Part shown: piece by piece, positions 22,035 to 31,200 of the stretch
Numbering within the stretch: position 1 is the first letter of the stretch
How the letters are laid out: each line of letters opens with the position of its first letter
Assembly: GCA_026708965.1 (NCBI GenBank)
Contig: JAPOTY010000010.1
Coordinates: 1 to 35,741 of the forward strand
Source: Gammaproteobacteria bacterium
Lineage (GTDB): Bacteria; Pseudomonadota; Gammaproteobacteria; Steroidobacterales; Foliamicaceae
Direction: 5' to 3'
Length of the DNA: 35,741 nt
The notes under the pieces: generated by a model
What the model was told of the DNA's origin: nothing
Databases searched by the model: none
What the model saw: only the letters and a program-made list of their open reading frames with translations
Made by a program: the position numbers and the translations under genes

Positions 22035-24709
22035 TGCGCGGCATCCCAGTTCGGCCCTTGGCCCACATCCACTTTTAGCGGCACTTCGAGCGACGCGGCC
22101 CCGGCCATCATCCGCGTGACTTCCTCGGCGAGTTGGCCGGCGAAATCGGCATCGCACTCGAACACCAGCTCGTCATGCACTTGCATAATCAGCCGCGCCC
22201 GGTCGCTGCGCGGCGCCAGCCATTCGTGGATGCGGATCATGGCGCGCTTGATGATGTCGGCGGCGGTGCCCTGCATGGGCGCGTTGATGGCGCTGCGCTC
22301 GGCGTAGCTGCGCCGCCGGAAATCCTTGGCGCGGATATCCGGCAGGTGCAGCCGCCGCCCGAACAGCGTTTCCACCCATCCCTGCTCGTGGGCCTGCTGC
22401 CGGGTCCGCTCCATATACTGCTGCACGCCGGGATAGCGGGCGAAGTAGTGGCTCACGTACTCCTGGGCCTCGCTGCGGGTCACGCCCAGCTGCCGGGACA
22501 AGCCGAACGGCGACATGCCGTAAATCAGCCCGAAATTAATCGCCTTGGCGGCGCGGCGCTGATCGGCGCTCACCGCTTCGACAGGCGTGGCGAACACCTC
22601 GGCGGCCGTGGCTTTATGCACGTCCATGTCTTCGGAGAACGCCTTGAGCAGGCCCTCGTCGTCTGAAAGCTGGGCCATGATGCGCAGTTCGATCTGCGAG
22701 TAGTCGGCCGATAGCAGCACTTGCCCCTCGGGCGCCACGAAGGCTTGGCGGATGCGGCGCCCTTCCGGCGTCCGCGCCGGGATATTCTGGAGGTTGGGGT
22801 GGATGGAGGACAGCCGTCCGGTGGCCGCCACGGCCTGCTGGTAGGAGGTATGCACCCGCCCGGTGCGGGGGTCGATGCAGGCCGGCAAGGCATCGGTGTA
22901 TCCGGTTTTCAGCTTGGCGAGGTTGCGGTATTGCAGCACGGTGGCGGGCAGCGGATGCTCCGCGGATAATTCCAGCAACACCGACTCCGAGGTGGAAGGC
23001 TGGCCTGTGGAGGTGCGGCGCACGGGGTCCAGCCCCAGGCGGTTGAACAGCACATCGCCGAGCTGCTTGGGCGATCCGAGATTGAACGCGCTGCCCGCCT
23101 GCTCGTAGGCCTGCTGCTGAAGCGCCCGCAACTGGTCCGCCAGTTCCCGCGATTGCTGGTCGAGAACCAGCGCGTCCACCAGCACTCCGGCGCGCTCCAT
23201 TTCGGCCAGCACCGGCGCCAAGGGCATTTCCATGCCCTTGAGCACTTCATCGAGCGTTTCGGTTTTGCCGAGTTCGCCCAATAGGTGGCGATGCAGCCGC
23301 AGCGCGTAGTCGGCTTTCTGGGCGGCGTACGGGGCGATCCGCTCAAGCGGCGCCTGCGCCAGGGAAATGCGGGCGCGGCCCTTGCCCAGCACGTCTTCCT
23401 CGGCGATGCAGTCGAGCTTCAGGTAGCGCTCCGCCACCTTGTCGAAATCGTGGGCGACGGCCGTGGAGTTGAGCACGTAGGACTCGAGCATGGTGTCGCC
23501 CGCGCCCCCCTCAAGGCGGATGCCCTGATTGGCCAGCGCATGGCCGATGAACTTGAGGTTATGGCCGGCCTTGAGCGCCTCGGGGTCTTCCAGCCAGGCT
23601 TTGAGGCCCTCCAGCATCTCCTTGGGATCGTCGCGCTCCGGACCCTGCACGTTCAGGCCGCCGGAAGCCAGAGGAATGTAGGCGGCCTCGCCCTCTCCGG
23701 CGGCAACGGCAAGGCCGGCGATGCGGTGCTGCATCGGGTTATCGCCCGCCGCTTCCACGCTGATGCCTGCGGTTGGCGCCTCGCGCAGGCGCGTGAGCCA
23801 TTCGTCGAGTTGCGCCTGGTTGAGGATGATCGCGTACTCCGTTGGCGCGGCGGGCGCTTGCGAAAACTGCCGCAGGCCGCGCAGCAGGCTGTTGAGCTCG
23901 AAAGTCCGGCACATCGGCTCCAGCGCTTCGAGGTTGGGCGGCTTGAGGCGCAGATCGTTGGGCGCGACTTCCAGCGGAACGTTCGTGCGGATGGTGGCGA
24001 GCTCAAACGATAGGTCCACATCGCTGAAACTGGCCCGCAGCGTTTCGCCGGCTTTGCCCTTTATATCGCCGGCGTTCCCTTTCACCCCGTCTAGGCTGCC
24101 GTAGGCTTGCAGCCATTTCGCGGCGGTTTTCGGCCCCACGCCGCGAACTCCGGGGATATTGTCCGCGCTGTCGCCCGCCAGCGCCAGGTAGTCCCGGATC
24201 CGCTCGGGCGGAACCCCGAATTTTTCCTCCACTGCGGCGCTGTCCATCACCCGGCTGGTGTTCCAGTTGACCAGCTTCACGCGCGGCCCCACCAGTTGCG
24301 CGAAGTCCTTGTCGGTGGTGGAAATAAGCGTGTCCAGCCCCTGCTCGGCCGCTTGCGCGGCCAGCGTGCCGATCACGTCGTCGGCTTCCACGCCGCCCAC
24401 CCGAAGCAGCGGCACGCCCATCGCCTCGACCATGCTCACGACCGGCTCGATCTGCTCGCGCAGGTCTTCGGGCATCACGTCGCGGTTGGCTTTGTATTCG
24501 GGATACAACTCGTCGCGGAACGTGGGTCCCGGCGCGTCCATCACGAACCCCAGCAGTTCCGGCGGATCGTCGCGCAACAGCCGCTGCACCATGTTCAGCA
24601 CGCCGTGCAGCGCGCCGGTGGGGCGGCCCTCGGAAGTGGTGAAGGCGGGGAGGGCGTAGTAGGCGCGGAACAGGTAGGCCGTTCCGTCCACTAGCAGCAG
24701 GCGGCTCAA
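22031..24709 (-). CDS. polA: DNA polymerase I PolA
   Basis: This 892-residue enzyme fills gaps and removes primers. The N-terminal 5' nuclease domain is intact (LLLVDGTAYLFRAYYAL, EADDVIGTLA, GDSADNIPGVRGVGPKTA). The C-terminal polymerase has motif A LLSADYSQIELRIMA, motif B RRAAKAINFGLIYGMS and motif C MQVHDELVFE. The middle 3'-5' exonuclease domain keeps its fold, but three of the four metal-binding acidic residues are gone: the positions matching E. coli Asp355, Asp424 and Asp501 are Ser317, Ile388 and Lys465 (Glu319 is kept). Proofreading should be absent. Its ATG overlaps the lptM stop. Confidence 0.95.
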   Translation of the reverse strand: MSRLLLVDGTAYLFRAYYALPAFTTSEGRPTGALHGVLNMVQRLLRDDPPELLGFVMDAPGPTFRDELYPEYKANRDVMPEDLREQIEPVVSMVEAMGVPLLRVGGVEADDVIGTLAAQAAEQGLDTLISTTDKDFAQLVGPRVKLVNWNTSRVMDSAAVEEKFGVPPERIRDYLALAGDSADNIPGVRGVGPKTAAKWLQAYGSLDGVKGNAGDIKGKAGETLRASFSDVDLSFELATIRTNVPLEVAPNDLRLKPPNLEALEPMCRTFELNSLLRGLRQFSQAPAAPTEYAIILNQAQLDEWLTRLREAPTAGISVEAAGDNPMQHRIAGLAVAAGEGEAAYIPLASGGLNVQGPERDDPKEMLEGLKAWLEDPEALKAGHNLKFIGHALANQGIRLEGGAGDTMLESYVLNSTAVAHDFDKVAERYLKLDCIAEEDVLGKGRARISLAQAPLERIAPYAAQKADYALRLHRHLLGELGKTETLDEVLKGMEMPLAPVLAEMERAGVLVDALVLDQQSRELADQLRALQQQAYEQAGSAFNLGSPKQLGDVLFNRLGLDPVRRTSTGQPSTSESVLLELSAEHPLPATVLQYRNLAKLKTGYTDALPACIDPRTGRVHTSYQQAVAATGRLSSIHPNLQNIPARTPEGRRIRQAFVAPEGQVLLSADYSQIELRIMAQLSDDEGLLKAFSEDMDVHKATAAEVFATPVEAVSADQRRAAKAINFGLIYGMSPFGLSRQLGVTRSEAQEYVSHYFARYPGVQQYMERTRQQAHEQGWVETLFGRRLHLPDIRAKDFRRRSYAERSAINAPMQGTAADIIKRAMIRIHEWLAPRSDRARLIMQVHDELVFECDADFAGQLAEEVTRMMAGAASLEVPLKVDVGQGPNWDAAH

Positions 24710-24879
24710 GCGGGCGGGCCTCCGGGCTGATCGCCGGCGCTATGGGGCGGCCGCTCTTCGGATGCCGGGCGCTGCTCCTCGGGTGCCGGCGGCGGCTCTT
24801 CGGGCAGATAGAGCGCGCCGCTGAACCCGCAACCGGAAAGAACCAGGGCCAGAACCACGTTGCGGAGATGCGCCAACAC
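24706..24879 (-). CDS. lptM: Small outer-membrane lipoprotein LptM (YifL-like)
   Basis: This 57-residue protein from a GTG at 24879 has a short hydrophobic signal, lipobox LSGC, then GFSGALYLPEE, matching the CGxKGPLYLP start that identifies LptM. The rest is a Pro/Glu-rich tail. In enterobacteria LptM helps mature the LPS translocon LptD. The stop overlaps the polA start (ATGA). The longer open frame upstream runs antisense to the DUF6065 gene and is not real. Confidence 0.75.
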   Translation of the reverse strand: MLAHLRNVVLALVLSGCGFSGALYLPEEPPPAPEEQRPASEERPPHSAGDQPGGPPA

Positions 24880-24942
24880 GTCGGCAAGTGTACCCTTGCG
24901 GTCGATGGGGGCCATTCCGCGCATCCCGCAAAGGCCAGCCCG

Positions 24943-25695
24943 GTGAGCGAAAAACTTGAAATTACCGCCTACCGCTTGATTGAGCAGCCCATGAAGCTGC
25001 GCCGCGCGTCGCGGGCGCGCCAGTGGATGGACGACACCGTCGATCATTTCGCCAACCGCTGCCTGCCGCTTCTGATTGCCAACCAAACCGGCTGGGACGC
25101 GCTGTGTCCGGTGGATTTCAAGGCCCGCTGGAACGGCAAGCCGGCCAAGGAGGGCGTTCAGATCCGCTTTCCAGGAGAGAAGTCCGATTTGATCAGCGCC
25201 CATTTCGGCAGCGGGGTGCTTACCTTTACGCTGGGCTATCTGTTTCGCACCAGCAAAGGCCATAACCTTTGGTGCAAGGGGCTGGCCAATACCGCAAAGG
25301 ATGCCATCGCCCCGCTGGAAGGCATTATCGAGACCGATTGGGCGCCGTTCACCTTCACCATGAACTGGCGCTTCACCCGCAAGCGAACCTGGGTGGCTTT
25401 CGAGAAGGATGAGCCGGTATGCCGCCTGGTGCCGATTCCCCGCCACTACGCGGAACAGTTCGACGCGGTTGTGCGGCCGCTCAGCGACGATCCCGAGCTT
25501 TGCCGCGAGCATATCGAATGGAGCCGTTCGCGCGGCAATTTCAACGACGAACTGGAGCACGACCACGACCGCCGCTCCGCCGATAAATGGCAGGGCCATT
25601 ACATGCGCGGCACGCATCTCGACGGCCGCCGCTTCAGCGACCATCGCATCAAGGTGCTGATGCGCGATTTCCGCAAGGCGGAAGAGAATGATTAG
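24943..25695 (+). CDS. DUF6065-like protein of unknown function
   Basis: This 250-residue soluble protein starts at the GTG at 24943 (VSEKLEITAYRLIEQPMKL). The aromatic-rich core (TFTLGYLFRTSKGHNLW, GIIETDWAPFTFTMNW) fits a family I recall as DUF6065. No catalytic motif or membrane segment is seen. It is divergent from lptM, with 63 bases between them. The charged end (DELEHDHDRRSADKWQGH) resembles sequences found in iron/2-oxoglutarate-linked gene clusters, but no function is assigned. Confidence 0.75.
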   Translation: MSEKLEITAYRLIEQPMKLRRASRARQWMDDTVDHFANRCLPLLIANQTGWDALCPVDFKARWNGKPAKEGVQIRFPGEKSDLISAHFGSGVLTFTLGYLFRTSKGHNLWCKGLANTAKDAIAPLEGIIETDWAPFTFTMNWRFTRKRTWVAFEKDEPVCRLVPIPRHYAEQFDAVVRPLSDDPELCREHIEWSRSRGNFNDELEHDHDRRSADKWQGHYMRGTHLDGRRFSDHRIKVLMRDFRKAEEND

Positions 25696-25764
25696 CGCTG
25701 GTTGCCGGAACGGGGGTTGGCAGCGCCCGAGCCCGCGCCACCGCGATTTGCAAAGGAGCCATCC

Positions 25765-26877
25765 ATGAAACGCAGAGAATTGCTTGCCGGCCTAGGCGCC
25801 GGCGCCGGTGTCGCGGCGCTGGCCGGATGCGCGGGCGAAGCGCCTGCCGACCGCGCCGCCGCGAGCGGCGCTGCCGCAGGTTCGGGCGAAACCTTCAACT
25901 GGAAGATGGTCACCACCTGGCCGCCCAATTTTCCCGGCACCGGCACTTCGGCCGCCGAGCTGGCGGAAACCATTACCCGAGCCTCCGGCGGAAGGCTCAC
26001 GGTGCGCGTGTTCGCCGCCGGCGAGCTGGTGCCGCCGTTCGAGGTGTTCAACACCGTGTCCGCCGGCGCCGCGGAGATGGGGCATGGCGTTTCGTACTAC
26101 TGGAAGGCACAGGTGGAAGCCGCCCAGTTCTTCGGCGCCATTCCCTTCGGCATGACGCCCACGGAATCGGCCGCCTGGCTGCATTTCGGCGGCGGCCTCG
26201 AATTGTGGCGCGAGCTGTACGAGCCGTTCGGAGTGATGGTCTTCACCGGCGGCAACACCGGCACCCAGATGGGCGGCTGGTTCAATCGCGAGATCAACTC
26301 GGTTGACGATCTCAAGGGCTTGAAGATGCGTATTCCCGGCCTCGGCGGCGAAGTTTTGCAGCGCGCCGGCGGCACGCCGGTCATGCTCCCCGGCGGCGAA
26401 ATCTACACCGCCATGCAAACCGGCAGCGTCGATGCCACCGAATGGGTGGGGCCGTACAACGATGTGGGATTCGGTTTGCACGAAGTGGCCGACTACTACT
26501 ACTACCCCGGCTGGCAAGAGCCTGGCGCCATCCTCGAAGTATCGATCAACCAGCAAGCCTGGGAAGCGCTGCCGGACGATCTTCAGGAAATCGTGAAATC
26601 CGCCATCGGCTATGTCGAAAGCCGGATGGGCGCCGAATACAACGCCCGCAACGCCCAGTTCCTCCGGCAATTGCGCGACGAAGGCAAAATCGAAATCCGC
26701 CCTTTCCCCGATGCCGTGCTCGAAGAGCTGCGCGCCCGCTCGGAGGAGGTGATCGCGGAACTTACCGCCCGCGACGAGGCCGCCGCGCGCATCTACGCCT
26801 CATACACCGCCTTTCAACAGCAAGTGGGCGAATGGCTGGATATCGGCGAGCGCGCCGCCACCGCCGCCCGCCGCTAA
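25765..26877 (+). CDS. TRAP transporter solute-binding lipoprotein (DctP/TakP-like), orphan
   Basis: This 370-residue extracytoplasmic binding protein has a leader with both a twin Arg (MKRRELLAG) and a lipobox (LAGC), so it is probably a membrane-tethered lipoprotein. Family parts are TTWPPNFPGT, MGHGVSYYWKAQ, FGAIPFGMTPTE, the ligand-binding MRIPGLGGEV and ATEWVGPYND, close to the TakP/keto-acid branch. AAAGGAG precedes the ATG at 25765. No small or large TRAP permease gene (DctQ/DctM) is nearby, so the membrane partner must lie elsewhere. Confidence 0.9.
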   Translation: MKRRELLAGLGAGAGVAALAGCAGEAPADRAAASGAAAGSGETFNWKMVTTWPPNFPGTGTSAAELAETITRASGGRLTVRVFAAGELVPPFEVFNTVSAGAAEMGHGVSYYWKAQVEAAQFFGAIPFGMTPTESAAWLHFGGGLELWRELYEPFGVMVFTGGNTGTQMGGWFNREINSVDDLKGLKMRIPGLGGEVLQRAGGTPVMLPGGEIYTAMQTGSVDATEWVGPYNDVGFGLHEVADYYYYPGWQEPGAILEVSINQQAWEALPDDLQEIVKSAIGYVESRMGAEYNARNAQFLRQLRDEGKIEIRPFPDAVLEELRARSEEVIAELTARDEAAARIYASYTAFQQQVGEWLDIGERAATAARR

Positions 26878-26927
26878 TAGCGCGCCACTACCGTCTGGCC
26901 TGCCTCGAATAAGTTCAATCCCGCAAA

Positions 26928-26969
26928 AAGATTACGCTATTGAGTATCTTTGCTCAATAGCGTAATCTT
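26928..26969. promoter_or_regulatory. Perfect 17-base inverted repeat before the ATPase-nuclease module
   Basis: Arms at 26928-26944 and 26953-26969 are separated by TATCTTTG. The right arm ends five bases before the ATPase ATG, and no Shine-Dalgarno sequence lies between. The core CTATTGAG-N8-CTCAATAG is repeated at 32888-32923. It is most likely an operator or mRNA structure controlling the module rather than a dctP terminator, since no T run follows. Confidence 0.7.
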
Positions 26970-26974
26970 CCAGC

Positions 26975-28264
26975 ATGAGCATCTATGAGCGCGCTCAGAA
27001 AGCCACGCTCCTTTCGCGCTTGGCCGAAACCCCGTCGTGGCTGATATTCGTCACCGGGCCGCGGCAAAGCGGCAAGACGACGCTTGTGCAGCAAGCCTTG
27101 AACGCCGTTGATCGGCCTTGCCTTTATCTAGCCATTGATGCGCCCGGGCCGAATATCGATCCGGCATTCATCAGCCGCGATGCCACGGGGGCCGTTATCC
27201 CAATCGGACAGTCCGCATTGCCGGTTGCACGCCAGCCAAACGCCGAGTGGCTGGTGCGCCAATGGGAGCGGGCGCGGTTCGAGGCTGACCGGTCGGATCG
27301 TGGCTTTGTCCTGGTCTTGGACGAAATTCAGAAAATTCCGAATTGGTCCGAAACCGTCAAGGGGCTATGGGATGCCGACAGGATCGCTAGCCGCCCGCTC
27401 CACGTGGTGTTACTCGGCTCCGCGCCTCTGCTCATGCAGAAGGGCCTCACCGAAAGCCTGACGGGCCGATTCGAGACCATTAGGCTTTCGCACTGGTCAT
27501 ATAGCGAGATGTCAGCCGCCTTCGGCTTTAATCTGGATCAGTACATCTATTTCGGGGGCTATCCTGGCGCGGCGCCGCTCATTGCTGAGGAAGAGCGTTG
27601 GCGGAGTTACGTTCTGGGCGCGCTCGTCAGCACAAGCATTGAGCGCGACGTGCTCGCCCTGCAGCGAGTTGATAAGCCGATCCTGATGAAACGCCTGTTT
27701 GATATGAGCGCGGCTTACTCCGGGCGAGAACTTGCCTACAACAAGATGCTAGGTCAACTTCAGGATGCGGGAAACACCACCACGCTGGCGCGCTATCTCG
27801 ACCTGATGTCGCGCGTGGGTTTGGTCGCCGGACTGACAAAGTACGCGTCTCAGCCCGTGGGAAGAGGCTCCACCCCCAAGCTGAATGTTCTCAACACCGC
27901 GTTGATGTCGGCCAGTTCCGATTACACGTTTCACGAAGCCACCGCCGACCGCACCTATTGGGGGCGGCTCGTGGAAAGCGCCGTGGGAGCGCACTTGTTC
28001 AATACCCGCGGTTCCCGCACCGGGCTCTATTACTGGCGCGATGGCAGTAATGAGGTGGATTTTGTTCTTGCCCGCGCCGACCGCCTCGCGGCCATTGAGG
28101 TGAAAAGCGGCAAGCGCCGGAGCACCCAAACGGGTTTTCGGAAATTCGAGAATCGATTCAGGAAAAGCGGGCGCGCCGTCAGTCGCATCGCAGTGGGCGA
28201 GAACGATATCCAACTTGCGGAATTTCTGGCAACTCCCGCATCGGACTGGCTCGACAGCTCGTGA
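26975..28264 (+). CDS. DUF4143-type AAA ATPase
   Basis: This 429-residue ATPase has Walker A GPRQSGKT at 28-35, Walker B VLVLDEIQK with Asp116-Glu117, and a winged-helix-like middle (GQLQDAGNTTTLARYLDLMSRVGLV is residues 261-285). The DUF4143 C-terminal region contains the PD-(D/E)XK-like line EVDFVL...AIEVKSG (E360, D362, E375, K377). Such ATPases are common and their role is poorly known. The ATG at 26975 lies five bases after a perfect inverted repeat. Its last four bases overlap the start of the giant downstream gene (GTGA), so the two are made together and probably act as one system. Confidence 0.88.
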   Translation: MSIYERAQKATLLSRLAETPSWLIFVTGPRQSGKTTLVQQALNAVDRPCLYLAIDAPGPNIDPAFISRDATGAVIPIGQSALPVARQPNAEWLVRQWERARFEADRSDRGFVLVLDEIQKIPNWSETVKGLWDADRIASRPLHVVLLGSAPLLMQKGLTESLTGRFETIRLSHWSYSEMSAAFGFNLDQYIYFGGYPGAAPLIAEEERWRSYVLGALVSTSIERDVLALQRVDKPILMKRLFDMSAAYSGRELAYNKMLGQLQDAGNTTTLARYLDLMSRVGLVAGLTKYASQPVGRGSTPKLNVLNTALMSASSDYTFHEATADRTYWGRLVESAVGAHLFNTRGSRTGLYYWRDGSNEVDFVLARADRLAAIEVKSGKRRSTQTGFRKFENRFRKSGRAVSRIAVGENDIQLAEFLATPASDWLDSS

Positions 28265-31200
28265 ACTATTTCGCTCCCCGCACCTGCACGGATCTCAATC
28301 ACGAAAGCGGTTCTCGAAGGGCTGTTCAATCTGAGGGTCATTCCTGCGCGCTTGAGGATTTGCGCGAATTGGATGCCTATGTGTTGCTTGGAACGCCCGG
28401 GGCGGGCAAAACAGAATCGTTCAAGCGAGAAGCGGATATGCCAGGCTGCGCGTATATCACCGCTCGCGATTTTCTTGTGTTCGGCGAACAGCCTGGAAAT
28501 GCCGGCACGACGTTTTTCATTGACGGACTGGACGAGCGCCGCGCCGGTCTCTTCGACGGGCGTACGCCGTTGGACGAGATTCGCCGGAAACTCGACCAAC
28601 TGGGCCGTCCGCGCTTTCGCCTATCCTGCCGCGAGGCGGACTGGTTCGGAGCTAACGACCGCGAGCGCTTGAAGGCCGTGTCGCCAGACGGCGGGATAAG
28701 CGTGGTGCGGCTTGATCCGTTGCCGAAACAGGAAGCAGGCAGGATGCTGGAGGAAACTTTTGGGATTTCCGATCCTGCGGCGTTTATCGCTTCAGCCAAA
28801 GAGCAAGGCATCGGCGACTTGCTCAGCAACCCGCAGATGCTTGGCATGCTAGTCGAGGCGGTGAATCAATCGGGCGGGCAAGTCTTTCCGCGTTCCCGCG
28901 CTGAAACATTCGATTTGGCTTGCCGGCAGCTGCTCAGCGAGCACAGCGACGAGCACCGACTGGCGAGCGGCAAACTCCTCGGCGTGGATGCGCTAATGGA
29001 CGCTGCCGGACGGCTGTGCGCCATCCAGCTCCTAACGGGCAGCCAGGGCTACAGGCTTCCGGGCGGAGTGAAAGCCCTGGATTTTCCCAACTTGGACCAG
29101 ATGGATGAGGGGAACGATCAAGCAATTCGCCATGCGATACGCAGCAAGCTCTTCCATACGCCCTCGGAAGGCCATGTCGCACCGATTCATCGGCAGGTCG
29201 CCGAGTTTCTCGCCGCCCGGTATCTCGTCGGTCTCATAAGCAACGGGTTGCCGCTGCGCCGCGCGTTTTCACTGATAACCGGCTATGACGGCATCATCGT
29301 GTCCGAGTTGCGAGGGCTGTCAGCATGGCTGGCGGCACACAGCAAGTCTGGACGGGCACGGGCAGAGATCACGGCGCGTGATCCCCTTGGCACCTTGCTG
29401 TACGGCGATGTTCGGGATTGGTTTGTGCATGACAAGGCGCTGCTGCTGGAGCACCTGGGCCGGGAGTCGAAAAAGAATCCTTGGTCTGTTGCCGCTATTA
29501 AAAGCGCCGCTCGATTTGGTGATATTTCAACCCAGGACATGGCCGGAGAGATTCGCCAACACTTGGAAAAGGCTGCGCGGGATGATGCATCGCAAGCCTA
29601 TATCTCGAATATCGTTGAAATGCTCCGTTACGGCGAACCGCTTCCGGGGATCGCCGAAATCCTGCTTGATATCGCCAGAGATGCCTCCCGATGGATAAGA
29701 ATCAGGCGCGCTGCGATTGATGCATTCATCCGGCAGCGAGGTGACGAAGGAGCGGCTCATTCCGAGCTGATAAATCTGCTTGACGATGTATATGCCGAAA
29801 AGGTTCGGGACACCGATGACAACTTGCTTGCCGGGCTGCTGAGCGAACTTTATCCCGCAGCGCTCTCTGCGCCGGAAGCCCTTAAGTGCCTTCGTGTTCC
29901 CGAAGAGCTTGGCAGCCGCATCGAGTATGACTATTTCTGGACTTGCCTTGTTCCGAAGAAATCAACAGCCGACCAACTTGCCCAGCTTCTGGACGGGCTG
30001 TTGGCGCGACAAGAGGAATTGAGGGCATGGCTCAAACCTGGGCCGCGCCCCCTTTTCCCGCAACGGCTGCTCATCGCCCTGCTGAGCGGGTTTCTAAAAA
30101 AATCAGATGATGAAGTTGACTCCGAGCGGCTGTTTCGCTGGCTCGGAGCAGCCCCATGGGCAGACGACTGCGGCACTGACATTAACGTTTCTGACGAAGC
30201 GAAACACTTGGCCTCTTGGCTGCGGCAGCATCCTGAATTGTGGAAATCGCTGTGGCGGAAAGGATTGAAACGATGCATTGGCTCGACCGAATGCGCCGGT
30301 TCGCAGGAGTTCCATAGCTGCATGGCTACGGAGCAGCGGCGGGTGCTCCTTAATTTTGCGGACCCTCGCGATCTGGGTTTTTGGCATTTGGAGGAGGCGC
30401 TTGCCACGAAAGATCATACGGCGCGAGAGTGGCTGATGAACCATGTGGTTCGGCGCGTCCGCAATCCCAATTCCTCTTCCAATGAGCGCATCTCCCTTGA
30501 GGCAGTCAAGGAACGGCTTGCTGGGCAACCCGATCTTCAGGAAATGTTTAAGGAGAAGCTAGGTCGATATGAGGAGGGTCGCGTTCAGCACGAAAATTAT
30601 TCGACCGAACGGGACAATGAACGCAACCAGCGCCAGAAGGAAGAGCGCCAGCATTTCAAGCCGCACGAGGCAGCCCTGCGCGAGAATCAGGCTGAGCCAG
30701 GCTTGCTATACAACTTGGCGTTGGTTTACTTGGGAGCAAACCCACGTTTCCAAGGCGAGGATCCTCGATCCAGGCTTTTTGAACTATTGGGTGGCGACCA
30801 TGATTTGATGGAAGCTGTTCTGCGGGGGTTGCGCGGATCAATCGACCGCCCCGATATTCCTAGCGATGATGAAGTCATCCGGCTGAATTGCGAGAGCAAA
30901 AGGCATGTTCTGGCTGTTCCAATTGTTGCGGGACTACAGGAGCGGGCCCGCGCCGCGCCGGAACATAAGGTCCCTCTGGACAACAGCAAGTTGCGTTTGG
31001 CGCTTGCTGTTCACTACACGGAGCCGCACTGGAGCATTTACATGGGCGGCGACCGTTCCGCAGGCCAGAAATCGCTTTGGTTTCCGCCATTGCTCAAATC
31101 GCATCCACACATTGTTTCCGAGGTCTTGATTAAATTTGTCGCTGCCAAATTGCGAGGCGGTGCTAGCAGTATTGATGGTCTGTACGAACTGGCCCATTCC

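Noticed and set aside
26928-26969. Inverted repeat read as a dctP terminator
   Set aside because: It has no T run on the plus strand, and its core recurs at 32888-32923 in front of another ATG, which favours a regulatory role.
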